Source: Rhynchonema sp. JSB1_4 (Eukaryota; Nematoda; Chromadorea; Monhysterida; Xyalidae). Taken from it: 64,000 nt of DNA. The translations under genes were made by a program, and so were the position numbers. Positions 22,627 through 35,020 of the stretch are shown one piece after another (positions within the stretch are counted from its first letter, which is position 1; every line of letters starts with the position of its first letter). The stretch spans positions 1 to 64,000 of the forward strand of contig JASAMV010008164.1 of NCBI GenBank assembly GCA_030248065.1, read 5' to 3'. The notes below the pieces were generated by a model. The model was not told where the DNA came from. It saw only the letters and a list, made by a program, of their open reading frames with translations, and did not search any database.

Positions 22627-25540
22627 CACTGTGCATCTTTGGGCTGCAAACTGCACAGATGGGTCAAGTAAAACTGTATCGTATACATATATCCTACCAT
22701 AAAAATTCTTGTGGTACCAAATAACTGCTTCACAGTTTATTTTGTACTGCTGTTGTGCATTCATACCGTTTACTGTACAGTACGCCACCGGCATTATACC
22801 AGTCACGCCCTGTTAGTGTAAGCAGAAAGAACGAAAAAAAGTTGTATTTCGTCTGAAGTGCCACCCTGGGCCAATCTAAACCGGTTCAGAATTTCGTCGA
22901 ACAAAATCCGAACAATTTTCTCTGACTTTCGCCGTATCAGACGCTGCCAGTGACCCTCAAATGGTCTCCTGTGCTGTATAATATCCGACAGTCCCAAACG
23001 GCCGCACTCACAAATCTTCAGTTGCTCCTTCTCTTTTTGCGATGAATATGGACGTTGACCTGATCAAGTTAACCAGTTGACGAAAAAAAAGAGATGTTTG
23101 ATTTTCTGATTTTAGTGTCAATCAAAAATGTTGTGTCATCGTGCTTCGGAAGTCTAGCGCAACGGACGTTTTTTTCATCAGCGCGGACTAACACAATTAG
23201 TAACACTGTAGGCACCTGGGTGTTTGTTGCCGCCCAGCTTAATTTGGAAAAGTCGACGTCTGAGTTTGTCTTTGAGGTGACAGCCGGTCTGTATTTGTTT
23301 GACTAATGAACGGCGCTTAATGCAAACAGCCGGTGCTCTGAAGGTCAAGATTGCACTATTTAGAGACTGAGTGCACCTTGACTCTGTCTCAGCAGTTTGC
23401 AGCGGAAAGGGAAACGTTTGTTAATGTGTGTATTTAGTCAACAGTTTTTTTGTGACACGCCCTGAACAGCTGACTTGCGTTTAAAATATCAGTCGCTTGC
23501 TTCAGTTCAGATCAGTCTGTGAGATTGCGTTACTAAGCTCATATGGACTTTTCAGTTGGCGCAACTGACCTTATTTTGGTCATTATAATCACTTGATCTC
23601 CCTTGGATAAACGGCTGAGCAAAACACAGTTCCGTGTATTCAGCTTTACTTGATGCGCTCAGAACGAACCGCAAGCACAATATCTCACAAAGTTTCTCAC
23701 CTCTTTATCTTTAATCCCGAACTTCACATCAAAGTTGCACCTCGGTTGCGCGCGTGCGCGTCAAAACCTCTTCAGGCTTGGCCTGGCTTTGATGGGTTGC
23801 TGTTATGCAGGTAATACCTATGCTATCGAAGCTTTTCCAAATTGTATCATCGGTACCCAATTTTGCGTGTCCCGCTTCGGTACCACAATCACCAAATACC
23901 TGGTGATGTGTTTAGCTCACTATCGCGTGAGTTAACAGCATTTGAACAAAAACATTCCTCAATTTTGTAAGTGTGGCGGCTTGGGGCTGTTTTCAAAGCA
24001 GCGTAGACACAACTTGAATCATCAGCATCATTATACGTGGCATTGTGCGCAGTGTTCCATTGTCTTTCTGATCGTGATTTGCGGCTTTGTATCTCAGCAC
24101 CACAGCGACTGCACCACGTTGGTTGTTGTTGGCGATTGTTAGCCAGACAACAAAAAGTTTGCTTCATCATCACACTGTCAACACCCAACACAAGATTCAT
24201 TGTTTTCGGATACAGTTTCATTGTTTGTCGTCAGCCGAAAAAATTAATCGTAAGTGAGTTTGTGAAATATAGGACAAGAAACTGCACATACATACTGTAT
24301 GTACGTAGTGTGTATACAATAGGCATGTGTTTCTTCTACCACTGAGAAGGAAGATTGGAACAGCTTGGCAGGATTCCACTTTTGCCACGAAAGGATACAT
24401 ACAGTAGCTGATCGGATCTTAGGATGCAATGCTAAAACATGATATTCATGGTTTCAGTCGCAGCCTTTGTGTTGATTTGCAGTTTGCATTGATGAGTTTG
24501 TGAAACGCATCTGATTTCGTCAGCTTGTGGCACATTACAAACTGGTTAGACTGTAGAACAATGGCACCGCACGTTGTCGGGTGCATTCGGTGAACTTAGG
24601 GTTTGGAGGTCCCCAAGATCCTGATGCCCCTGCCGTGTGACAGCACTGTAACTACATATACTTTCTAACTGCACAAACTGTAATAGCTTCGTCTTATCTG
24701 CACGCATGTCAGCAGCTAAATAGACACAAAGGGCGGCAGAAAAAACTGGTCACCCATTATTTCACAGAGCGTGGACTTCGGTTTTTTGTGCATCACCTTG
24801 TGGGCGGAATCTGTACATAGTGGACACAAGCTCGCATTGTTCTCGGAATATGCACATCCACAATGTGAAGATAACAATAATCGAAAAGATGCATTATCAT
24901 CGTTGTTAGCAGGCGGTGTGCACGTGAGAGAGAAAGAGAGGTTTGTTGTCGCACGTGCCGTGCAAAAAAACATTCCGGTTAGCAACGGATTGTTCAGCAA
25001 CACCGTGCCACTTAGCAAACTGTAATAATTGTGCCGCACAAAAAACGACGGTGGCGAAGAAAACGAAGATGTTCTGTTTTTCTGAAGATCAGCTGCGGCT
25101 CACCACGGCGTTCATCAAATAATAATGTAGTGTAGCCTTCAACTTGTTCTGACATCGCATCCTTTGTTCAATCAAAATACAGTGCGCTCTTTTGTGCGCG
25201 TTCAGTTTTTTTTCTATGAAGTGGTTGCACCACACCCAGTTTGTAACCAAAATTAGGGATGATGAGCAGTTTTGCTGCGGTTGTTCAAGTAGTTCAAGCT
25301 CCATTGTTTATAGCTTGCTGAGGCTTTGTGAAAAAGTGGTTTAATGTCCAGAACAGATTTCGAGGTCTCTTGCTCTTAAACAGGTTGTCAGTCATCGTCA
25401 ACCACTTTTGTGTTCATCTCTTGTTCCAGTTTTAAACATAATTTTCTTTCCGACAGCACTTTGGTAATCTCATTTTCATTTGCATTTCCACCGCTCAACT
25501 AATTTCTCATATTTTCAAAGATTTTTCTCAACTTTGAAAA
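22627..25540. other. Intergenic, no gene recognised
   Basis: Only short frames without family motifs or splice structure are seen between the element and the gene 3 promoter. Confidence 0.4.
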
Positions 25541-25544
25541 ATAT

Positions 25545-25550
25545 TATAAA
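25545..25550 (+). promoter_or_regulatory. Candidate TATA box of gene 3
   Basis: TATAAA lies 107 bp before the start codon at 25657, in an AT-rich stretch. The position fits a TATA element followed by a short 5' UTR. Unsupported by anything else. Confidence 0.3.
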
Positions 25551-25656
25551 TTTTTACCGAGTAATTTACTTTTAGGGTACAACTTGTAATAATTTGTGTC
25601 GACTGCCCCCACCACCACACCCCCTGTATTCCCAAATCGCATTCCCCGTCCCAAAC

Positions 25657-28480
25657 ATGAAGCTGACTTTGCTGTGTGTGGCTGCCGCCGTCAGTTACGC
25701 CGCTGCGCAAAGTGAGTTCAGCTTCTTTAAAAAAGGATTAAATTTAATCTTGAATTTGTTTCTTGAGCATTGCCCCCACTTGTAGCATGTCCCGGCATGC
25801 GGACCGGTCCGGTGTCATATTGTGGTGCGTCTAGTCCGTGCTCAACACCAAACTGCCAATGCATGCAACTGGACAACAACGTGCAGGGATGCTGTCCCAT
25901 GCGCACTCCTCCCCGCCAAAGTTGGTTTTCGAGCTATGATACATATAGCCTATTATAGACAAAGAAGCCGTTCAAAGAAAAGCAAGAGCGCACTCCGCAT
26001 TTTCTTTCACAATACATGTTTGAATTTCTGGCGGAAATCTGATACAAATCCAACTAATGACCACGTGCAGACTTGTGCCCGAGCGGTGCACCGCCAGTGT
26101 CGTCATGTGGCCCCAACTATTCGTGTCCGCAACAATCGGGCAGTCCGTGCCAGTGCTCAACCCTGTCCGGTGGCGGCACTGGTTGCTGTCAGATGGCACC
26201 CCCTGTACCCGTCGCACCCGTCATGGCTCCAGCCCCGATCATGCAACAGAGTACGTTTGAATTGGTGCTTCTCGTGAGTAGCTCATCTAGGGATAGTTCT
26301 GGCATTAGCTAGCCACTATATACGGTAAACTGGAGACCAAGTAATTACTGTACCGGTACCGAATTGTCAATCGTGTTTATTCAACAATATTCTAAACAAA
26401 CGTGTTGTAGGCTTGTGTCCGAATGGCGTCGCCCCTCTGTGCTCCTGCTCGCAGCAAAGCCAATGCCAGAGCTTGGGCTGCAACTGCGCTCAACTGAGCA
26501 GCGGAGGAAGTGGTTGCTGTCCCCAATCGGCACCAACGCAATGTGAGTGGATTCTCTTTTGTTCCCCAATGCTTCATTCCACCAGATTCATTGCATATTC
26601 TGTGTGATGTTGATGTTTGAAGAACCCGGATTGCGATTAGCTTATATAAATCTGCAAAGTCTGCGCAGAAGCCTGTCGTGGCAAGCCATGCTTTGTGCCT
26701 AAACAGTGCCAGCGGCCGGCCACAGGCGTGTCCAAGAAAGCGAGAAGTGTCGGTTTTGTTCGCACCGTCTGATGATCGCTTCTGGCTCGTGGCATCACTC
26801 GCATACTTGTGCGAACATTAGTGTTGTTAAGAATACCAGCGACAAACGTTTGTCAATGGTGGTCACACACATTCAAAGCCGAGCTAGCCGAAACTGTTGG
26901 CACAGATGTGGCTTGCCACGATATGCATGATACCTGGTTCAGACGTCGAACGCAATTAACCAAGCTTGCCCCCACACAAGCAAGGAAAACGCTCGCTGAT
27001 TTGTGCAATGTGCCAAGCTTTGAAAATAGCATGGATTCGTTACCCCAGTTATTAAAATCAGGCGGAACTACACCAGTTTTTGCGAGAGTATGGCAGCATC
27101 AGCGTTACGCTTTGTTCCCATGCAGCCTGTCCCAGCAACTGCACCCCGCGTGGCCCCTGCGGGTCGTCATGCTCGCGTCAAACCAATTGCTTCTGCAATC
27201 GACGGACGAACACCTGCTGTGAGCGCAACAGCGGTGGCATGACCAACTCGCTCTACAATCGTCAGCAATCATGTACGTGCGCCGTCTGTAGCTGCTGCTT
27301 TTTCGTTTTGCTTACAATCCGCGAACGCAGCCATGCATGTAGGTGTAACCCTTGCTCTGTCTCCCATGCAGCGTGTCCAAGCGACTGCTCGCCGATAGGC
27401 CCATGCGGACCGTCGTGCAACGCAAAGTCCAACTGTTTCTGCAACCAACAGACGAACACCTGCTGTCAGCGCAACAACGTCGCCTCCGCTTCGTCAGGTA
27501 CAAAAAAACCAACCACAAATCCAACCCCAAAAAAAAAACCAACAGGGGGAAAAACCGAAAAAAAAAAAAAAAAAAAAAAAACCCCCCCCCCCAGGTTGTC
27601 GTAATGCTACCTATATAGCACGTGTGCTGTGCTAACACTCAAACCCTATTGCTCATTAACACACGCAGGCGAAGAGACGGCCAACTCGACCACAACCGAG
27701 ACGTCCGTCGACAGTCTGTGTCCCAAGGACTGTAAGGCGGTCGGCCCATGCGACTGGCGGTGCAAGGCCAAGGCCAACTGCTTCTGCAACAAGGAAACGG
27801 GCACCTGTTGTCAGAAGTTGACCAAAAAGGAGCAGCAACAGAAGCAGGAAGAGGAAGAAGATGACGAAGATCGCTACTTCCATCCTTCGCGTTCCTCGCC
27901 GTATCTGGTTTGGCAGCAGTACTTGCAGAACAAACCGATCGCGCCCTCCGACAACAACGAGACCGACAGCACCGACAACGAGCTGGACTGGCAACCACAG
28001 TATCCCTTGGCGCCATTCAACTCGCTGCAGCCCAATCAACCAGTGTACCCATCGCAGCAGCAGCAGCGCTATCTGCTCAATCCCTACTTCATGAAGACCA
28101 CCGCACAACAACAGCCGCCAGCACCATTGGCCTATTCGCGCTACCGCTATCCACTAGCGAGCAACGGAGTGCGACGTCCCTACATTCCGTCGTACAGATC
28201 GTTGCGATCGCAGCACGGTCACCCCCATCTGCCCAACACACCCACCCACACGCACAGTCAACAACACACACATCAGCATGTGCATGGCTCGCAAGTTGGC
28301 GGTCTTCAAATGCCACCACATGTGCACAGCCATAGCGTCGGTCATCATGGACATCAACAGGGACACAACTCTCCTCGTGTTGGTGGCCTGCAAATGCCAC
28401 CCCTTCCCCGTGTGAACAACCCGTTTGCGAGATCCACTTACCCGATTAACATGTTCGCAATGCGTTCATACGGCAAATAA
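25657..28480 (+). CDS. Cysteine-rich secreted protein gene 3 with His-rich tail
   Basis: Exon 1 (25657-25711) is a signal peptide, MKLTLLCVAAAVSYAAAQ. Cysteine-rich exons follow: 25786-25920, 26071-26250, 26411-26542, 27126-27272, 27372-27497 and the terminal exon 27669-28480 (TAA). All internal junctions are phase 1. The first three modules are CxC-rich (e.g. CSQQSQCQSLGCNC). The later ones match the 28869-35020 array, with GPCxxxC...NCFCN(Q/R)xTNTCC. The last exon begins with one module, then a Gln/Glu-rich stretch, a Tyr/Pro/Gln region and a His-rich segment (THTHSQQHTHQHVHGS) with VGGLQMPP twice, ending SYGK. The His run could bind metal; this is inferred from composition. The intron before the last exon holds an A-run then a C-run near 27559-27594. 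No AATAAA is seen soon after the stop, so exons 1-6 might also splice into the downstream array. Confidence 0.8.
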
Positions 28481-28868
28481 TCGTTTCATATTATGCAGCA
28501 TTCTTGTCCTATTTAGTTAGAACCTTATCTCGATCTCCACACGAGTGCTTTTGATCTGTGATCTTACTTTCAATATCAATGGATCTGCGTGTATTTAACT
28601 TTACTTTTGAGCTCGGGATTTTGAGTGTTTCGTTCTGTAGTTCTTGCGAGTGAATCAGTATTCACGACTTGTTTTGCTTTGCTTTTAAATCTGTACACTG
28701 ATGCTAAAATCTTGTATTAGGTACGGTACTATGTATCAGTATCATAAAGATCAATCTTTTTCCACTGTGGAATTTCTTTGCACGTGGTGCCCATGGGTTT
28801 CGGGATATCATTTCGCACGTCACAGGGCACACCTTCCATGGCTCTATTGCAATTCACTTTGGTTGTAG
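28481..28868 (+). other. Spacer before the exon array; possible alternative start
   Basis: There is no cysteine-rich exon and no obvious poly(A) signal. ATG at 28838 reads MALLQFTLVVA directly into the first array module without an intron, and a further in-frame ATG lies at 28778. This could be a short secretion signal starting a separate gene, or an intron end (TTGTAG) read through. Confidence 0.4.
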
Positions 28869-31800
28869 CTTGTCCGAGCGACTGCGCCCCGACAGGCCCA
28901 TGCAGCTCGTCATGTGGTGTCCAATCCAACAGTTTCTGCAACCAGCAAACCAATACCTGCTGCCAACGACAAGAACCAGGTCAGAGTTATCAACTTGTTT
29001 TGACTTTAATGTATATTTCCTTCAAAACAGCTATAGCTGGCCACCGGTTTAGCTTGCCCAAGTGACTGCACCCCGAAAGGCCCGTGTGGCCCATCGTGCA
29101 ACGCTCAGTCCAACTGCTTTTGCAACCAGCCCACCAACACCTGCTGTCAGATGAACACTGCTCCAATGCCACTGCCAGCTCCCATGCCGTCAGGTAAGCT
29201 GCAACAGACAATGTGACAGAACAACAATGATATTGTTATTGAAACGTGGAATCAGGTTCGCATCTGTTTGCAGCATGCCCAAGCGACTGTAGCCCGGTTG
29301 GCCCGTGCAGTTCGGGATGCGGACAACAGCCGGGATCGTTCTGCAACCAACCGACCAACACCTGCTGTCAGATGAACAATGCTCCAATGCCGATGCCGGC
29401 TCCGGCAGGTAGGGTATACATCAGACAGGTGACAATAGGTATAGTCCGTCCACCAGCTCATGGCACTTGTGATGGCTGCTGGCAGGTTTGTTCCCTTCCT
29501 CCACGTTCTAATGAAAGAGAAATTGAGTGCGGCCGATTTTGCAAAAAAAAACTAAAAAATAATAAAACGGGTCGAAAAAGATTGAATTCGATCAAATTTA
29601 AAATCAAATTAAATTAAAATCGATAAAACACGTCGATTTCATAAAAACCACAATTTAGGAGCAAAAATAATTTTTTTCGGAATCTGAATTTCTCTTTCAT
29701 TAGAACGTGGAGGAAGGGAACAAGTCGACCAGCAGCATTACAAAGTGACATGAGCTGATGGACGGACTATACTAGAACATTAAAAGAGCTGACTGGCTGC
29801 CTTTTTATCTCCGAGCAGGTAAACAGAACGACAAGGTTATGAAGAACACGGCTCGATTAAAAAAGACGGGCTAGAAACAATTAAGAATTGAAAAGACTTG
29901 AAATTAAAGGAAAAAGTCTGCGACAATAGTTATAGTTTTCTGCAGAATCTGATCAATAAAGACATAAGATAACATTCACTATCTTAAATTCTGAAAGTGG
30001 CAAACTGACACTATCTTCGGAAAGAAAACTGTACGCAACAGCAGAGTAGAGATCTACACAAGGGTCGTGTTCGTCTGAAAACAGTTCTCTTTCTAACAAT
30101 ACCAATGGCACAACGATGGTCAGAACGGGCGCTTCTTCGCCTGTGGAGGAACGTGTGTAGGTACATAGCACAAACAAATCAGCACAATGGTATCGGTTGT
30201 TGTGAGTAGAGGTACGCATTCTATCCGTAAAGACTTTGATATGAAACATCACGCACGATCATTATACTGTATATTTCTAACACTGCGACACGGCTATCGA
30301 AACGTGGAATCAGGTTTTGCAGCATGCCCAAGCGACTGCAGCCCGGTTGGCCCGTGCAGTTCGGGATGCGGACAACAGCCGGGATCGTTCTGCAACCAAC
30401 CGACCAACACCTGCTGTCAGATGAACAATGCCCCAATGCCGATGCCGGCTCCAGGTTTGAGCCGCTCATTTTCACACTTTGATCAAACAGCAAACTTATT
30501 ATTGTGTGTTCAACAGCGTGCCCCAGCAACTGCCAAGCGATGGGCCCGTGTGGGTCTGCTTGTGACAACACACCAAGCTGCTTCTGCAATCAACCGACGA
30601 ACACCTGCTGTCAGCCAATCAGTGCTCCCATGGCTGCCCCTATGCCGCCAGGTTGGGTCTCGAGCTCGGTCGATATTAACTGACAGCAGCCTGAAGATCA
30701 ATTTTCGTGGTTGCAGCGTGTCCAAGCGACTGCGCCCCGAAAGGCCCATGCGGACCGTCGTGCGAAGCGCAATCCAACTGCTTCTGCAACCAACCAACGA
30801 ACACCTGCTGTGAACGTCCGGCACCAGCTCCGGGTAAACAAACCGTTCAACACAACCCAATAGCTGAAGAAGCAGAATAGTAGCTTTGGTGGGGTCACAC
30901 TATACCGTCGTAGAGAGTGATTTCGTTAGAAATATTAGCTACTCACGATTAACCAATAATTTACGCAGCGTTCTTCTCATTGTCACTAGACCTAGAAGAC
31001 AAACTTTTTTAGACATAGACAAGGCTGAGTCGACATGTCTAATCATCCCCTATTTCTTTTCTTTCAAGCGTGCCCGGCGCCAGCCACGCCCGTTGGTTCA
31101 TGTACGCCAGCATGCCAACAGAACACCGATTGTTTCTGTAACCAACCGACGAACACCTGCTGCCAGCAACCGCCACCGCCTCCATGTAGGCAATGGGTTA
31201 TTTTCTCATGTTGCCTTATCGCGTCTTCAAGTTATTCACATTTATTCCATCACAATATTCAACAAACTTTATTTTTCGAATCTAGCACTTTCGTTGACGT
31301 TGCCTGTCGTTAGTTTACTGTACCTAGTAAGTTCCATTTTACACTATCTTCTAGCGTGTCCCGGCACCGCGATGGTCATGGGACCATGCACTCCTCAATG
31401 CGAACAGCAGTCCGATTGTTTCTGCAACAAGCCGGCAAACACTTGTTGTCAGCAACCACCGGCACCGATGCCCGTGATCGCACCAGCTCCGGGTACACTT
31501 ATTTACTCTATCAATCTTCAACTTCGTTAGTCTAGCAGTAGCGTTACCTTTAGACGACTTTGCCTTGTTTCATTTCTAGCGTGCCCCGCGCCGGCCCAAC
31601 CGATGGGTCAGTGCACACAGTCGTGTCAACAACAATCGGACTGTTTCTGCAACCAGCCGACCAACACGTGCTGTCAGGTGCCGATGCCCGAGCCGGCCTG
31701 CCCCGGCCCCGCACAGCCGATCGGCCAGTGCACTCCACAATGCCAACAGAGTCCAGACTGTTTCTGTAATCAGCCAACCAACACTTGCTGCCAGCAGCCC

Positions 31801-34800
31801 GTCGCGTTGCCCCCTGCACCTCCCGGTACTTTGATGACTTTAGATTTGCTGTGCACTGTGTCAATGTCTCGATTTTCGAAGTGCTCGATTTCAGCTGCAC
31901 TTCTGATTCTTATTTCTGGATTTCGTGTGCTCATTTCTTTTTAGCATGCCCGTGTCCCGAATGCAAACCGATCGGGCCCTGCGGTTCGTCATGCAACCAG
32001 GAACCAAACTGTTTCTGCAATCAGCCAACCAACACCTGTTGTCAGCGACCAGCACCACCACCACCACCACCTCCTGGTAGACATTAGCTTTTTACCTTGA
32101 CATTACTTCACGTCACTCTGCACTGTTGGTGTCACTATGATTTCTCTTTCCTTCAAGCCTGTCCGTGTCCTGAGTGTCAACCAATGGGCCCGTGTGGCTC
32201 ATCATGCGACCAACAGTCAAACTGTTTCTGCAATCAACCGACAAACACTTGCTGTCAAATGCCAGCTCCACCTCCACCTCCTCCTCCTGGTACATTCTGT
32301 AGCTGAAAGAAAACTGTCAATTATTTCTATTTACTTCAGTTTCACAAGTGTTCTCAACCATTCTACAGCTTGCCCTTGTCCCGACTGCAAACCGATGGGT
32401 CCGTGTGGCTCGTCGTGCAATCAACAGCCGAATTGCTTCTGCAATCAGCCGACAAACACTTGTTGTCAGCGACCGGCACCACCACCTCCCGGTTGCACGT
32501 TCATTCCTTTCATCGACTGAACTGTTTCTCAAGCCTTTTCATTCTTCTTCTACAGCCTGTCCCTCTGATTGCACACCGATGGGAACCTGTGGATCGTCAT
32601 GTAACGCACAATCCAACTGTTTCTGCAATGAACCAACCAACACCTGTTGTCAGCGACCGGCCCCACCGCCGGCACCGGGTACGACAACCTTCAGCTAAAA
32701 GCGCACTTTATTCATTTATCTCTTTTTCGTATTCTTTCCAACTATGGATGCCTCTGACTTTATTCTAGCCTGTCCTTGCTCAAACTGCACGCCAAAAGGA
32801 CCGTGCACGTCCCAATGTCAACAACAAAGAGACTGTTTCTGCAACAAACCCACAAATACATGTTGTCAGCGACCCGCACCACCTGTACCGGGTACTTCGC
32901 CTCGAGTTTCAATAAAGCCCATCTTGTTGGGTGACCTATAAACCTATCATCTTACCTCATCATTCTGTGTGCGGTGGATCTACAGCATGTGTTTAACTAC
33001 ATCTGACACTACATCTACATATGTACATAATGTTCATTAATTTAGACTTAAAAATGCAGACTAGAAAACGTGTCTGAGTTCAGCACGACATTAACCAGTG
33101 TGTAATTGTAGCGTGTCCGGAGCCAGCCGTGCCAATCGGTGTGTGCAGCAGCACATGCGACCAGCAACCTGATGGTTTTTGTAACCAACCGACCAACACC
33201 TGTTGTCAGTTTCCGTCGCCAGCACCATTACCGGCTCCGCAACCAACTCCGGGTAGTTTTAACGGATAACTAATTTACAAGACACGTTTTAATCTTTCCA
33301 GTTTTTTAGTTGGACAAGAGAAATAATCAACATTTAACCTTAACTTTAGTGTGCCCGAGCCCAGCTCAGCCGATTGGTCCATGCAGCGACCAGTGCCAAC
33401 AACAGTCCAACTGTTTCTGCAGTCAACCTTCCAATACTTGTTGCTCAATGCCAACACCGGTAGCGCTGCCGGCACCGGCACCTGGTACAGTGGCTGCTGG
33501 AAAAGACCACTCTTGAATTAGCACGCTGCATGATTGCTTTCCACTTCACCTTACATGGAAATCAATCAACACTAACATACGCTGTCCGACCCTCATCATG
33601 TAAATCCCTTTATTTTTAGCTTGTCCCGTCTTGTCAAAACCCATAGGATCGTGTGGCCCCAAGTGCTGGAAATCATCGGACTGCTTCTGTTACTCCCCAA
33701 CAAATACCTGCTGTCAAACTATCTCAACCGCTCGTCCCGGTAGTGAACTAATTTGAAACAAACTTTTTAGTTTTAGTTTAATTTCATAGTTTTGTTGTTT
33801 ATTGTTGAGTTAGTTCGAGGTAGACGCTTCCCTCTGTTGTTTAGCGTGCCCCGGACGTTCCATGCCAGCCGGTCGTTGTGGATCCACGTGTGGAATGAGA
33901 GAAGACACGTTTTGTAATCGACAGAGCAACACGTGCTGCAAGCAACAACCAGCGCCACAACTTGGTACCGTCGTCGTCGTCCATACCTTTCAACCTTCTA
34001 CATGTCTTCTTGGGCTTCGCTTTTAGATTTTCAGTTGTTTTGAGATTTAGTTTGGTTCTGTTGAACAGCATGAATGTGGTAACTAATGGATAGTTCAGTA
34101 ACTTTAGAATTTTATCGAACAAGTACTCATCAATAGAAATCAACGCATGAAAAAGGCGGATGAGCAAGAAAAATATCGTGTAATTCGATTACTGATGTGA
34201 TGTACATAACTGGGACCGACTTATAGCTGCATTCCTGACCGAAAATTCAGTCAACCCTAAGAATTATAAAAATGAGAATTCGGATTATGAACTCACTTTC
34301 AGTTTGTCCCGGCTCAGCCATGCCCGTCGGCTCGTGTGGATCGTCGTGCAACCAGCAGCCAGATTGCTTCTGCAACCAACCAACCAACACATGCTGTCAA
34401 CAAGGTGAAAAAAAATATATCTATCAATAGAAGTTCATAATTTCACTCGCGCATTTCGTTTCCGAAAAAAGAAACGGCGCAAACCTGAAATGGGTAATTT
34501 TCTCTGCGCTTATCAACACGCAGCACGGTATACTGATTTTTCATTTACTGTATGTCTGTTGCGCCGACCGGTCCAAGAACCATCCCTCCACATTAAATTC
34601 ATTCAGGTCGAGTTGGTTGGAGATAGGATAGATGGTCAGGCTTGGAGTTAGGCTTAGGCGTGGGATTGACAACTGGTCAACGGGTCGGGTGGAGGGAGCT
34701 GTCGGTCGCCTTAGTGCTGAAATTTTAGGCTTGGTTTTAGGCATAGGCTCATGCTTTCACTTTGCTTTCGGCTTCGGTTTGTACATTTGTGAACCACATT

Positions 34801-35020
34801 CAAATCAAACGGAAGCGTTTCTATCTGCCGTACGAGGCCAACCAAAACCCACGTTCTTGCATTCGATGGTCTCAATGGTCTATTTATTCCCGCAGCTGCC
34901 CCCGAACAAAGTCCGTGCGTTGCGTCGTGCATCATGGGTAGATGCGGCTCGCAGATGGATTGCAGCACGATGGGTGGTGTGCGATGCTGTCGTCGTCGAA
35001 AGGCACTCAAAAAAGACTAA
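28869..35020 (+). CDS. Array of 20 phase-1 exons encoding cysteine-rich modules (gene 4, or 3' part of gene 3)
   Basis: Exons: 28869-28979, 29053-29193, 29274-29408, 30323-30454, 30517-30651, 30717-30833, 31069-31185, 31355-31492, 31580-31825, 31945-32076, 32158-32289, 32369-32491, 32556-32678, 32769-32891, 33112-33252, 33350-33484, 33620-33739, 33845-33964, 34303-34404 and terminal 34896-35020 (TAA). Each of the first 19 encodes one module, except 31580-31825, which holds two. Core pattern: CPxxxxPxGxCxxxCxxxxxCFCNQPTNTCCQ followed by a Pro/Ala-rich hinge ending in a split Gly codon. All internal borders are phase 1. The last exon differs: PCVASCIMGRCGSQMDCS, then RCCRRRKALKKD. Likely secreted and extracellular. 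Whether the first exons are those of gene 3 or a start near 28778/28838 is unresolved. Confidence 0.78.
29442..29769. mobile_element. Palindromic MITE in an intron of the exon array
   Basis: Ends TAGTCCGTCCACCAGCTC and GAGCTGATGGACGGACTA, with TA at 29440-29441 and 29770-29771. The arms run about 85 bp, including GGAAGGGAACAAG/TTGTTCCCTTCC and GAACGTGGAGG/CCTCCACGTTC. It lies between module exons 29274-29408 and 30323-30454, which are themselves near duplicates. Confidence 0.75.
34405..34895 (+). other. Last intron of the exon array
   Basis: Contains several TTAGGCTTAGGCGTGGG / TTTTAGGCATAGGC stretches (34645-34748), loose relatives of the TTAGGC hexamer. No module exon is visible. The 3' splice site TTCCCGCAG precedes the terminal exon at 34896. 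Confidence 0.4.

Noticed and set aside
27631..28400. Long antisense and alternative frames over the gene 3 terminal exon
   Set aside because: Shadows of the biased His/Gln/Pro codons of the real frame, which is fixed by the module CPKDCKAVGPCDW at its start.
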